From Solirubrobacter sp963837485 (lineage in GTDB: Bacteria; Actinomycetota; Thermoleophilia; Solirubrobacterales; Solirubrobacteraceae): a stretch of DNA of 64,000 nucleotides. The DNA is taken from NCBI GenBank assembly GCA_963837485.1, contig CAWINP010000007.1, positions 605,433 to 669,432 of the forward strand, in the 5' to 3' direction. Of the stretch, positions 55,631 through 64,000 are shown piece after piece; the first letter of the stretch is position 1; each line of letters begins with the position of its first letter. The notes under the pieces were generated by a model that saw only the letters and a list, made by a program, of their open reading frames with translations, was not told the origin of the DNA and made no database searches. The position numbers and the translations under genes were made by a program.

Positions 55631-56126
55631 GGAGATCGACGTCGTGCCGCAGGACCTGGCGCTGGCGGCCGCCCAGCCCGTGTACATGAACGTCTTCCTC
55701 GGCCGCGAGCTGATCAAGGGGCCGCTGCGGCGGCTGGACCGCCCGGCGATGGCCGCGCAGACCAGCGCGCTGCTTGCAGAGCTCGACGTCCACCTCGACT
55801 CCCCCGCGCGGCCGATCCGCGACCTGTCCGGCGGCCAGCGCCAGGCGGTGGCGATCGCGCGCGCCGTGCACTGGGCGCAGCGGCTGGTACCGATGGACGA
55901 GCCGACCGCGGCGCTCGGGATCGCCGAGACCGCGCGCGTGGAGGAGCTGATCCGGCGCCTGCGCGAGCGCGGCCGCGCGATCCTGCTCGTCAGCCACTCG
56001 CTGGACCAGGTCCTGCGCCTGTCGGACCGGGTGTGCGTCCTGCGCCGCGGGCGCCAGGTCGGGGTGCGGCGGACGAGCGAGACGGCCGGCGACGAGCTCG
56101 TCGCGATGATCACCAGGCTGCGCTGA
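55631..56126 (+). pseudogene. Remnant of sugar ABC ATPase (RbsA-like)
   Basis: In a different frame from the permease, the segment starts EIDVVPQDLALAAAQPVYMNVFLGREL. It has the ABC signature LSGGQRQAVAIARAVHWAQRL, Walker B LVPMDEPTAALGIAETARV and SHSLDQVLRLSDRVCVLRRG. Walker A is absent because the N-terminus is deleted. It is therefore non-functional as an ATPase. Gene order binding protein-permease-ATPase is kept from the ancestral operon. Confidence 0.82.
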
Positions 56127-56154
56127 CCGCCCGAGCGGCGGCCGCGAACGCGGC

Positions 56155-56916
56155 TCAGGCGAGGCGGGTCGTCCGCAGGATCGCCCGCGCGACGCCCGCC
56201 GGGTCGTCGATCATCGGGACGTGCCCGACGCCGGGGAGGACCTCGAAACGGGCCCGCGGGAGCCGCGCGGCCGCGACCGCGCCGTTGACGGCGGGCGGGA
56301 GGATCGCGTCCTCGCCCGACCAGGTCAGCGTGACCGGGCAGGGCAGCGGGTCCAGCGGCGCGATCTCGTCGCCGGTGGAGAGGAGGTCGTCGAGGACGGC
56401 GCACGCCAGCAGGTCCCTGGTTCTCTCGATCGCCTGCTCCGGGGTCAGGCGATCGCCGTGGCGCGCCACGTCGCGCAACGTCAACCGGCGGACCGCGCCG
56501 GATCGCATCAGCAGCGTCATCGGCAGCGCCCGGCCCAGGCGCGCGAGCCGGACGGCCCTGCGGATCTTGCGCACGCCGGCGGCCTGCTCGGAGGTTCCGG
56601 CCGTCCACGACCCGGCCGGCGAGAACGCGCAGACCGTTCGCGCGCGGCCGCGGCGGGCGAGCTCGATCGCCATCCAGCCTCCCAGCGAGTTTCCGGCGAC
56701 GTGCGGGCGCTCCAGCCCGCGCGCGTCGAGCGCCCGCTCGACGTCGTCGACCAGGTCGCGCACCGACACCGGCCGGCGCGTCGCCGTCACGCCGCCTCGG
56801 TGACCCAAGGTGGTCAAGGCGACGACCTCGTGGTGGGGCTCGAGCAACGGCAGCACGTCGTCCCACACGCGCGCGGACATCCCGAGACCGTGCAGCAGCA
56901 CCAGCCGGCTGTCCAT
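56155..56916 (-). CDS. Alpha/beta hydrolase
   Basis: A 253-residue hydrolase. The oxyanion-side motif is LVLLHGLGMSARVWDDVLPLL. The nucleophile elbow is HVAGNSLGGWMAIELA. The acidic residue lies in LTWSGEDAILPPAVNG and the His in EVLPGVGHVPMIDDP. The triad is complete. Its ATG overlaps the stop of the secreted-protein gene (TGATG), so it is the last gene of a three-gene operon. Substrate unknown. Confidence 0.88.
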   Translation of the reverse strand: MDSRLVLLHGLGMSARVWDDVLPLLEPHHEVVALTTLGHRGGVTATRRPVSVRDLVDDVERALDARGLERPHVAGNSLGGWMAIELARRGRARTVCAFSPAGSWTAGTSEQAAGVRKIRRAVRLARLGRALPMTLLMRSGAVRRLTLRDVARHGDRLTPEQAIERTRDLLACAVLDDLLSTGDEIAPLDPLPCPVTLTWSGEDAILPPAVNGAVAAARLPRARFEVLPGVGHVPMIDDPAGVARAILRTTRLA

Positions 56917-57578
56917 CAGCAGCGTCCTGGGCGCTTCGTGCCGGGCGCCTGGCACAGCGTCGTGCGAACCGGCACGTCGCCGTAGCGCTTGATCGCGAAG
57001 CGGATGATGCGGGCGACGAACCCGGGGTGCTCGATCCGGTGCGGCCTGGCGGTGAGCGCCGGCGTGGTGAACGGCGACGCGCACGGCGCGGCGGCGCCTG
57101 CGTCGACCCGGCAGGTGAACGTGGCCGGCTCGCCGGCGGAGAACGTCAGCGTCGGGGCGGTGAGCAGCCTCGCCGTCGGCGTCGTCTCCTGCCGCCAGGC
57201 GATGCACGGTGCACTGGGGCTCGCATGCCCCGACGGGTCGGTCGCGCTGACGCGGAGGTTGTGGATGCCGTCGGGGAGGCCGGCGCGGACGTCCGGGCTG
57301 GTGCACGCGACGGAGCCGTTCGCGGGTCCGCCGCCCAGGCAGAATGGAGCCCGCTGGCACGTGTGGAACCTGAACACGCTGATCGCCGGGCAGTCGGCCG
57401 CATCGCCGGTCTTGGTCGTCGCCGGCGTCGTGCACTGGTCGCCAGGCGTGCCCTGGATGACGACGCTCCCGTGGCCGGTCGTGCCGCGGACGAGCTCGTA
57501 GCTGTTCGCGGCCTGGGCACGCGCCGCGGCGGGAAGGCAGAGCGCGGCGAGCAGGACGGCGAGAATGTGCAGGCTCAC
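56916..57578 (-). CDS. Secreted cysteine-rich protein
   Basis: A 220-residue exported protein with a signal peptide (about 1-24, VSLHILAVLLAALCLPAAARAQA). Eight or more cysteines are spread through the mature part, including DQCTTPAT, ADCPAISVFRFHTCQRAPFC and VACTSPDVRAGLPDGIHNLRV in part. An Ig-like or bacterial-Ig segment (GIHNLRVSATDPSGH, ATFTCRVDAG) suggests beta sandwiches. The GTG start overlaps the stop of the upstream gene by 4 nt. Function unknown. Confidence 0.72.
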   Translation of the reverse strand: MSLHILAVLLAALCLPAAARAQAANSYELVRGTTGHGSVVIQGTPGDQCTTPATTKTGDAADCPAISVFRFHTCQRAPFCLGGGPANGSVACTSPDVRAGLPDGIHNLRVSATDPSGHASPSAPCIAWRQETTPTARLLTAPTLTFSAGEPATFTCRVDAGAAAPCASPFTTPALTARPHRIEHPGFVARIIRFAIKRYGDVPVRTTLCQAPGTKRPGRC

Positions 57579-58882
57579 TCCGGCTGCCCTCCTCCGGCCG
57601 GAGGTGCGGGAAGCGCGGGGAGCTCGCCCTCTTTGATCCTCGTGATCCCGCCGTACTGAAGGCCGGCCTGTGAGCGGGCGAAGATCTCTTCGGCCGGATC
57701 CACCCAGGAGAGGAACGTGTATCCGGCCGCGAAGCCTGCCCGCACCTTCGCCATGTGAGGGCGGCCGCGCACCATGATCTCGGCGTAGCGCTCGCCCTCC
57801 CACGGCGCCTTGACGCCGTTGACCTCGCCCAGATGCCGGCGCGAGTCGAAGTCCTCGTGCGTGCCATACACCGGGATGCCCTCCGGAGCGAGTGGGTTGG
57901 GAGCGCGCCCGGAGTGCTGCGCGCGACCCTGCGCCAGCGCGGCGTCCCAGGTCTCGTCGGAGACCCAGCGCACGAAGTGGGCCTCGTAGCTGGCGACGTG
58001 CACGATCGCGAGGCGAGGCTTGACGCCGAACGCGTCGAGCCAGACCACCTCGTCGCCGGCGATCTCCTGGTGCTGGCGGACGAGGTTGGAGATCTGCAGC
58101 TTGTAGATGTGCTTGGTCGCCTTGTGCGGGTCGAACATCGCGTAGGCGCCGACCTGGTCGGGCGCCGGCATGCCCGCGAGGTGGTCGCTGAGCCCGTCGA
58201 GGTAGACGGAGAACTCCTCTACGAACGCGTCGAGCATCGGCCCCACGGCCATGCCGGGAGGCATGTTCGACTTTCCCCAGGCCTGCTTCAGCCCCTGCCA
58301 CGCGTTGGCCGCGCGAGCCTCGTCGGAGAGAAGCTTCTCGACCAGCGAATCGGCGGCCATGTACGCCTGGACCTGGCGGTCGCCGTCCTTGACCATGCGC
58401 TCGATCGCCGCGCTCGCGAACGTCTTGAGCTCCTCGCGCAGCGGCTTGAGCACCAGCCCGACGAGCCCGGGAGCGAGCGCGCCGACCGCGAGGTCGATCA
58501 GCGTGTCCATGAAGTTCGGGGCCGCTTCCGCGGCGGCGTGCTCCTGCTTGAGCTCGGCGACCGCCTCGACGTATTTGGTGAAGCACATGCCGGCCCGGAA
58601 GCGGGTCTTGCCGCGCAGCTCGGCGAGCAGCTCGCGCTCGACCGGCGTCGGCTCGGCCGGAGGCATCGAGCGGAGTTGCTCGAGCGGGTCGTCGCCGGCG
58701 TGCGACGCGTTGTCGCGGCGCTGCTCGGGCGGGAGCTGGAGCGCGGCCGGCTGGCGCGCCAGCAGCCTGCTCACCGCCGCGTTGCCGGCGCCGCGCTGGA
58801 GCTCGAGCAGGGCGTCCGGCTGCGGTCGCGGCGGGCGCGGGGCGTGGAGCGGAGCGATGTCGGCGCGGGCACGCTGGGGCAC
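57575..58882 (-). CDS. Large protein with LQR-AGN-AV N-terminal motif
   Basis: A 435-residue protein. Near the N-terminus (about 25-45) is LLELQRGAGNAAVSRLLARQ. This LQR.AGN.AV..LL motif recurs in actinobacterial DUF4157-type and injection-system-associated proteins. A proline-rich spacer, a helical region (about 90-250) and a mixed C-terminal domain (about 260-420) follow; the latter has VHVASYEAHFVRWVSDETWDAAL in part and GYTFLSWVDPAEEIFARSQAG. No signal peptide or protease motif is seen. No injection-system structural genes lie in the window. It heads the operon with the secreted protein and the hydrolase. Confidence 0.7.
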   Translation of the reverse strand: MPQRARADIAPLHAPRPPRPQPDALLELQRGAGNAAVSRLLARQPAALQLPPEQRRDNASHAGDDPLEQLRSMPPAEPTPVERELLAELRGKTRFRAGMCFTKYVEAVAELKQEHAAAEAAPNFMDTLIDLAVGALAPGLVGLVLKPLREELKTFASAAIERMVKDGDRQVQAYMAADSLVEKLLSDEARAANAWQGLKQAWGKSNMPPGMAVGPMLDAFVEEFSVYLDGLSDHLAGMPAPDQVGAYAMFDPHKATKHIYKLQISNLVRQHQEIAGDEVVWLDAFGVKPRLAIVHVASYEAHFVRWVSDETWDAALAQGRAQHSGRAPNPLAPEGIPVYGTHEDFDSRRHLGEVNGVKAPWEGERYAEIMVRGRPHMAKVRAGFAAGYTFLSWVDPAEEIFARSQAGLQYGGITRIKEGELPALPAPPAGGGQPE

Positions 58883-58892
58883 CCGGCCGAGG

Positions 58893-61637
58893 CTAGGTGG
58901 GCTCCGCCTCGGGCGAAATCACGGAAACCTCAAGTCGCGCGAGCAGATGGGCGAGCTGGGCGCGCGAGCCGACGCCGAGCTTCGCGTAGGTGCGCGACAG
59001 GTGCACCTCGACCGTGTGGACGGCCATCGACAGCGCGCTCGCGATCTGCTTGTTCGAGCGGCCCTCGGCGGCGAGCTGCGCGACGCGGCGCTCCGAGACG
59101 GTCAGCTCCCCGGGCGCGCGGCCCGGACTGACGCGGGCGAGCTCGTCGCGGGCGCGGCCGGCCCACAGCCGCGCGTCCATGCCCTCCAGCAGCGCGAGCG
59201 CCCGCGAGAGCGACTCGCGGGCCGCGCGCTTGCGGCGCCGGCGGCGGCGGACGCGGGCCTCCACCAGCAGCATCAGGGCGCGCTCGAACGGAAGCGTCGC
59301 CGCTGCGTGCGCGCGCGTAAGCTGCGCCTCGGCGGCGTCGAGGTCGCCGCGCGCGGCGGCCAGCGTCGCGCCGAGCCGCGCGACCGCGGCCGCGCCCCAC
59401 GCCATGCCGCACGCGCAGCGCTCGAGGCGTGCGAGCAGTCGCTCCGCGCGCTCCAGCTCGCCCAGCTCGATCAAGGCGTCGACCGCCGGCGGCAGCAGGT
59501 ACGCGGTGATCGTCTCGTCGCCGCCGAGCCGGTCCACGAACGGGCCGGCGGCATCCCACGCCGCGGCGGGGTTCCCGCGCGAGAGCTCGAGCACCGCGAC
59601 CGCGGTCGCGGTCCACACGAGCGGCAGCGGGTACCCGAGGCCTGCGGCGATCGCGGCCGCGTCCGCGGCGTCAGCCAGCGCCGCGCCGGCGTCTCCGCGA
59701 TGCGCGCGCGCGAGCGACCGGTGCGCGAGCACCCACGCGCGGTTGGCTTCGCTGCCGGTGAGGACGGCGTGTCCGAGCGCCTCGTCGGCCAGGGCGCACG
59801 CGCGAGCGAGCTCGCCGTCGAGCGTCTCGACCCACACGAGCCAGCAGAGGATGTGCGCGAGGTCGCTCTCGTCTCCCGTGGCGGCCGCGCCGGCGCGCAC
59901 GGACTCCAGCCGGCGGCGCGCCTCCTCCGGACGGCCGCTGTAGGCGGCGAGCTGCGCCGCCAGCATGCTCGGGCGCAGCTCCAGCGGCAGCAGCCGGGTT
60001 CCGTCCTCGAGCGCGAGCGCGCGCTCCACGTCGCTCCAGTCCGGCACGCGCGCCAGCACGAGGTCGACGAACGTGCGGACGGCCAGCGCCTCGCCGAGCC
60101 GCGGTCCGCCGCCGAGCCGGCGGGCGAGCGCCACCGCGCGCGCGGCGTGCGCGTCGGCGGCCTCCAGGTCCCCGAGGTGGCAGCGCAGGTGGCACGCCCC
60201 GAGCTCGATCGGGACCGCCTGGCTGGGATCGGACGCGTGGTCGAGCGCCTCGTCGAGCAGCCGCGCGGCGTCGGCGAAGCTGTCCTCGTGGTAGCGGATG
60301 CTGCTCAGCAGGCGCAGCGCGTCGGCGCGCCGCGGCCCCGCAGGCTCGCGCTCGAGCAGGCGCTCCAACAGGGCGCGGGCGCGTGGGCGGTCGCCGGCGT
60401 GGATGTGGTGCTCGGCGGCGCGGACGGCGCGCTCGCGTGCGCGGTCCTCGAGCGGCGTGAGCGTGCTCGCCTGCTCGAGCAGTTCGCCTGCGGCATCCCA
60501 TGCGCTGCGCGCGCGAGCGCCGGCCGCCGCGTCCACGAGCGCGGCGGCGACCGCTTCGTCGGGCGCGGCTGCGGCGAGCGCGAGATGGCGCACGCGCTCC
60601 TCCGTGTCCTCGACCAATTCGGCGAGCCGCGCGTGCAGCTCGCGCCGCCGGCCGCTCGCCGCCGCGGTATAGATCGCCGACGCGTACAGCGGGTGCAGGA
60701 AGCGCACGCGATCGGCGGTGACCCGCACCAGCCCGGCGTCCTCGGCGGCGAGCAGTCCCGCGGCGGACGCGGCGCGCTCCACCAGCGCCACGCGCGGATG
60801 CGACAGCGCGGCGGCCGCCAGGAGCGCCCCGCGGGCCGCGGGCCCGACCCCCGCCACGCGCGCGGCGACGAGCTCCGTCAGGCTGTCCGGGATGGGGAGC
60901 GGCGCGCCCGGCGCGAGCGCCGGAGACGGGCCCAGCGCGCGGGCGATCTCGAGCGCGTACAGCGGATTGCCGCCCGAGGCTCGCACGATCCGCCGGAGCG
61001 TGGGCCGAGAACACGGTCGCCCGTGCCGCGCCGCGAGGATGGCGCCCAGCGGGGCCATGCCGAGCCCGCCCAGGCGCACGCGCTGCAGGCGCTCGCCGAA
61101 CGCGCGCTCCAGCCCCAGCGGGTCGGCCGCGGCGAGTGGCGAGCGTACGGTGGCCACCACGCCGACCGGCCGATCCTGCAGCCGCCGCGTCGCGAACGCC
61201 AGCGCGCGCGCCGTCGCGGCGTCGAGCCACTGGGCGTCGTCGACGGCGATCACCAGCGGGCCGTCGCTCGCGAGCTCCGCCAGCACCGTACGCAGCGCGA
61301 AGCCGGCCGCCATCGGGTCCGGCGGGCGCCCCGAGGCGCTTGCGCGGCGCACGATCGCCACCTCCAGCGCCTCGCGCTGCGGCCCAGGCAGCGCCGGCAG
61401 GACCTCGTCCGCGACGTCGCGCAGCAGGTCCGCCAGGCCGGCGAACGACAGCCGCGCGTCCGCCTCGTCGGCGACGCACACGAGCGCCCGGCCGGCCAGC
61501 TCGTAGGCGGCGCGCCAGACCGCGGTCTTGCCGATCCCCGCGTCGCCCTCGATCAGCAGCGCCCGCCCGCCCCCGGCGAGCCCGTCGATCGCCTCGCGCA
61601 CGAGCGCCAGCTCACGGTCGCGCCCGACGATGCTCAT
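58893..61637 (-). CDS. LAL-type LuxR transcriptional regulator
   Basis: A 914-residue STAND/LAL regulator. The N-terminal ATPase has Walker A IEGDAGIGKTAVWRAAYEL and Walker B PLVIAVDDAQWLDAATARAL. A long TPR-like helical region (about 300-820) senses an inducer. The C-terminal LuxR HTH (about 845-905) has LTVSERRVAQLAAEGRSNKQIASALSMAVHTVEVHLSRTYAKLG in part. These ATP-dependent activators (MalT-like) often control secondary metabolism or sugar use. It is divergent from the cupin gene. Confidence 0.92.
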   Translation of the reverse strand: MSIVGRDRELALVREAIDGLAGGGRALLIEGDAGIGKTAVWRAAYELAGRALVCVADEADARLSFAGLADLLRDVADEVLPALPGPQREALEVAIVRRASASGRPPDPMAAGFALRTVLAELASDGPLVIAVDDAQWLDAATARALAFATRRLQDRPVGVVATVRSPLAAADPLGLERAFGERLQRVRLGGLGMAPLGAILAARHGRPCSRPTLRRIVRASGGNPLYALEIARALGPSPALAPGAPLPIPDSLTELVAARVAGVGPAARGALLAAAALSHPRVALVERAASAAGLLAAEDAGLVRVTADRVRFLHPLYASAIYTAAASGRRRELHARLAELVEDTEERVRHLALAAAAPDEAVAAALVDAAAGARARSAWDAAGELLEQASTLTPLEDRARERAVRAAEHHIHAGDRPRARALLERLLEREPAGPRRADALRLLSSIRYHEDSFADAARLLDEALDHASDPSQAVPIELGACHLRCHLGDLEAADAHAARAVALARRLGGGPRLGEALAVRTFVDLVLARVPDWSDVERALALEDGTRLLPLELRPSMLAAQLAAYSGRPEEARRRLESVRAGAAATGDESDLAHILCWLVWVETLDGELARACALADEALGHAVLTGSEANRAWVLAHRSLARAHRGDAGAALADAADAAAIAAGLGYPLPLVWTATAVAVLELSRGNPAAAWDAAGPFVDRLGGDETITAYLLPPAVDALIELGELERAERLLARLERCACGMAWGAAAVARLGATLAAARGDLDAAEAQLTRAHAAATLPFERALMLLVEARVRRRRRRKRAARESLSRALALLEGMDARLWAGRARDELARVSPGRAPGELTVSERRVAQLAAEGRSNKQIASALSMAVHTVEVHLSRTYAKLGVGSRAQLAHLLARLEVSVISPEAEPT

Positions 61638-61772
61638 CCGGCGATGCTAAGTCGCGCGCTTCTGACCGGGCAATCGGTGACCGCCCCTGACCTTTGTTGC
61701 TCTCATTGCGCACTCACAAAGCGAGGGTTTCCATGATTTCGCCGCGAGCGAGGGCGCCATAGCGTCGGCGCC

Positions 61773-62222
61773 ATGAAACGCCTCTTGATCATCGTCGCGC
61801 TGGTCGCCGGTCTCGGCACCGGCGCGGCGGCTGTCGCATCGACGCACCCGAAGATCACCGAGAAGGTCCTCGCCGCCGGCGGCGTCGCGCAGCCGTACGC
61901 CATCGACGTCGCCAAGCCCGCCGACGTGGTCGTGGCCAAGGCCACCGTCCCTCCCGGCGCAAGCTTCGGCTGGCACTCGCACCGCGCGGCCGTCGTCGTG
62001 GTCGTGCGCTCGGGCACGCTCACGCTCTACGACAGCACGGACGCGCGCTGCACGCCGCAGCGCGTCCCCGCCGGACGCGGCTTCACCGAGCAGCCCGACC
62101 ACGTTCACCTCGCCCGCAACGAGACCCACCAGACCGTCACGGTCCTGGTCACCTACCTCGGGCTCGAGCACGGCGTCGACCCCGACGTGCCGGCTCCGCG
62201 ACCGGGCAACTGCCCCTTCTAG
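61773..62222 (+). CDS. Membrane-anchored or secreted cupin protein
   Basis: A 149-residue cupin with a signal or anchor segment (about 1-22, LLIIVALVAGLGTGAAAVAS). The cupin motifs are PPGASFGWHSHRAAVVVVVRSGTLTLYD in part (two His of the metal site) and PDHVHLARNETHQTVTVLVTY, where a third His is present. It could bind a divalent metal. It is divergent from the LAL regulator, with a 135-bp gap, and 18 nt upstream of the RTX-repeat gene. Confidence 0.85.
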   Translation: MKRLLIIVALVAGLGTGAAAVASTHPKITEKVLAAGGVAQPYAIDVAKPADVVVAKATVPPGASFGWHSHRAAVVVVVRSGTLTLYDSTDARCTPQRVPAGRGFTEQPDHVHLARNETHQTVTVLVTYLGLEHGVDPDVPAPRPGNCPF

Positions 62223-62240
62223 GCCGAGGAGCCGCTCGAC

Positions 62241-63980
62241 ATGTCTTCAGGGCGCATCGCCCGCCTCGCGGCGGGCTCGGCAGTTCTCGCCACCGCCGTC
62301 TCGCTCGCCGCGGACCGCGCCGACGCGCACACGCTCGGCGTCAAGGTCAGCATCCGCAAGCGCGTCCTCACGATCACCGGTGACGCGCGTCCGCAGTCGC
62401 TCGTCCTCAGCGTCGCGGGCGGCAGGCTGCGCGTCGACGCCGGCGACGACGGGCGCCCGGACTTCGCCGTCGAGCTGGCCGCCTTCCGGTCGCTGGTCGC
62501 CGACGCGGGCGGCGGCGACGACGCGATTCGCGTCGATGACCGCGGCGTCGCGTTCCGCTTCCCGACCACGCTGGCCGGCGGCGCGGGCGACGATCGGATC
62601 GACGGCGGCGCGGCCGCCGAGACGCTGGCCGGCGGCGACGGCACCGACGTCGTCGACGGCGGCCGGGGAAACGACGTCGCGCTGCTGGGCGCCGGCGGCG
62701 ACGTGTTCACCTGGAACCCCGGCGACGGCAGCGATCGCGTCGAGGGCGAGACCGGCGCCGACGCGCTCGTGTTCAACGGCAGCGCCGACTCGGAGGTGCT
62801 CGACCTCGCCGCGCGCGGGTCGCGCCTGCGCCTGACGCGCAACGTCGGCGCGGTCGCGATGGATCTCGGCGACATCGAGCTGCTGCGCGCGAACCCGCTC
62901 GGCGGCGCCGACACGCTGAACCTGCACGACACGCGCGGGACGGCGCTGACCGACACGCAGGTCGATCTCACCGGCTCGCTCGGCGGGATCGGCGCCGACG
63001 GCGCGCACGACGCCGTCACCGCCGACGGCTCCGGCGCCCGCGACGCCGTGCAGGCCACCGGTCAGCCCGGCATCGCGTCGGTCGCCGGACTCGCCGCGCG
63101 GCTGCGCATCGAGCACGCCGACGCGAGCGACGACCTCGCCCTCGCGCTGGGCGGCGGCGACGACGCGCTCGACGCGACGGCGGTCACGGCGCCGGCGCTG
63201 CGGCTCACCGCCGACGGCGGAGCCGGCAACGACGCGCTGCTCGGCGGCCAGGGCGCCGACCGGCTGCTCGGCGGCGACGGCAACGACGCGATCGACGGCG
63301 GCCTCGGCAACGACGCCGCGCTCATGGGCGCCGGCGACGACACGTTCACCTGGGATCCCGGCGAGGGCAGCGACACGGTCGACGGTCAGGCCGGTACCGA
63401 CGCCCTGCGGTTCAACGGCGCCAACGCCGACGAGAGCGTCGACATCTCGGCCAACGCGGGCCGGGTCCGCTTCCTCCGCAGCCCGGGGAACGTGGCGCTG
63501 GACCTCGACGACGTCGAGCGGATCGACCACCGCCTGCTCGGCGGCGCGGACGACGTCGTGGTCGGCGACCTGTCTCCGACCGACGTCAAGGCGGTCGACG
63601 ACGACCTCGGCAGCGACGGCGCGGCCGATCGCGTGACCGTGCGGGCGACGAGCGCCGGAGACGTCGCCACCGTCTCGGGGTCGGCGGGTGCCGCCGCGGT
63701 CGAGGGACTGCCGGCACGGGTGACGCTCACCGGCGCCGAGCCGGGCAACGACGCGTTGCGGGTCGACCTGCTGGGTGGCGACGACGTCGGCAACGCGAGC
63801 GACCTGGCGGCCACCGTGCTCAAGCTCACGCTGGCCGGCGGCGACGGGAACGACCTGCTGATCGGAAGCGCCGGCAACGACGCGCTGCTCGGCGAGGCGG
63901 GCGACGACGTGCTCATCGGCGGCCCGGGCCAGGACACGCTCGACGGCGGCACCGGCGACAACGTCGTGATCCAGGACTGA
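62241..63980 (+). CDS. Secreted RTX (haemolysin-type Ca2+-binding) protein
   Basis: A 579-residue exported protein with a signal peptide (about 1-30). Three clusters of GGxGxDxhx Ca2+-binding nonapeptides are seen: GGAGDDRIDGG, GGDGTDVVDGGRGNDVALLGAG; then GGQGADRLLGGDGNDAIDGGLGNDAALMGAG; and C-terminal GGDGNDLLIGSAGNDALLGEAGDDVLIGG (each in part). Two longer modules of about 220-240 residues repeat the order nonapeptides, FTW.PG.GSD.V.G..G.DAL.FNG and LGGAD. The extracellular protein probably folds on binding Ca2+. No enzymatic domain is seen, so a surface or structural role is likely. Confidence 0.88.
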   Translation: MSSGRIARLAAGSAVLATAVSLAADRADAHTLGVKVSIRKRVLTITGDARPQSLVLSVAGGRLRVDAGDDGRPDFAVELAAFRSLVADAGGGDDAIRVDDRGVAFRFPTTLAGGAGDDRIDGGAAAETLAGGDGTDVVDGGRGNDVALLGAGGDVFTWNPGDGSDRVEGETGADALVFNGSADSEVLDLAARGSRLRLTRNVGAVAMDLGDIELLRANPLGGADTLNLHDTRGTALTDTQVDLTGSLGGIGADGAHDAVTADGSGARDAVQATGQPGIASVAGLAARLRIEHADASDDLALALGGGDDALDATAVTAPALRLTADGGAGNDALLGGQGADRLLGGDGNDAIDGGLGNDAALMGAGDDTFTWDPGEGSDTVDGQAGTDALRFNGANADESVDISANAGRVRFLRSPGNVALDLDDVERIDHRLLGGADDVVVGDLSPTDVKAVDDDLGSDGAADRVTVRATSAGDVATVSGSAGAAAVEGLPARVTLTGAEPGNDALRVDLLGGDDVGNASDLAATVLKLTLAGGDGNDLLIGSAGNDALLGEAGDDVLIGGPGQDTLDGGTGDNVVIQD

Positions 63981-64000
63981 GCGAGCCCGCCGGCCCGGGA

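Overview
The window is about 72% G+C with many GTG/TTG starts, 1-4 nt gene overlaps and actinobacterial families throughout (ZAS-type anti-sigma factors, DUF7144-like and HdeD membrane proteins, SHOCT, LAL-type LuxR regulator, lactonase-like beta-propellers). This suggests a soil actinobacterium, probably of the Solirubrobacterales/Conexibacter type; the lineage is inferred from gene content and not proven. No rRNA, tRNA, CRISPR array, intact transposase or phage gene was seen.

Layout. 1-6.2 kb: a stress-like block with a DUF1269-type protein, SHOCT protein, two universal stress proteins, a NarL-type regulator, a membrane histidine kinase and a receiver-only partner. 6.3-11.1 kb: a secreted protein, aconitase and an IclR regulator. 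11.2-14.9 kb: HdeD protein, P-type ATPase lacking the canonical Ca2+ ligands, small membrane protein. 14.9-17.2 kb: a CYTH-like/Ppx-GppA fusion and UppP. 17.3-24.3 kb: a collapsed two-component remnant, an OmpR-type two-component pair, an FTR1 iron permease behind an iron-box-like site, and an ABC exporter with its own NarL-type two-component system. 24.3-34.8 kb: acetoacetyl-CoA synthetase, secreted esterase, a truncated sigma factor, a LysR-HTH/esterase fusion, a GGDEF/HD-GYP protein, flavodoxin-like protein, AraC regulator and SDR. 34.8-39 kb: PAS kinase, RsrA-like zinc protein, antiporter and secreted beta-propeller. 39-53.6 kb: further oxidoreductases and regulators, two more beta-propellers, and a peroxiredoxin / ECF sigma / ZAS anti-sigma operon. 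54.0-56.1 kb: a graveyard of pseudogenes (kinase plus ribose-type ABC transporter). 56.1-64 kb: a hydrolase/secreted/LQR-motif operon, a LAL regulator, a cupin and an RTX-repeat protein.

Main observation. Five minus-strand sites share an exact bipartite sequence GTAACGC-N14-GGAC, each just upstream of a gene: the peroxiredoxin-sigma-anti-sigma operon itself, a second RsrA-like protein, a cation:proton antiporter and two lactonase-like beta-propellers. This looks like the promoter of the ECF sigma factor encoded at 52485-53108, defining an autoregulated, probably redox-linked regulon with leaderless members. In three sites the TAA inside the -35 element is also the stop codon of the preceding gene.

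Other notable items are the LysR-HTH/HSL-esterase fusion, a 50-bp four-half-site TetR operator, the P-type ATPase with substituted ion-site residues, the decayed ribose ABC locus, and an orphan protein with the LQR.AGN.AV motif typical of injection-system-associated proteins.
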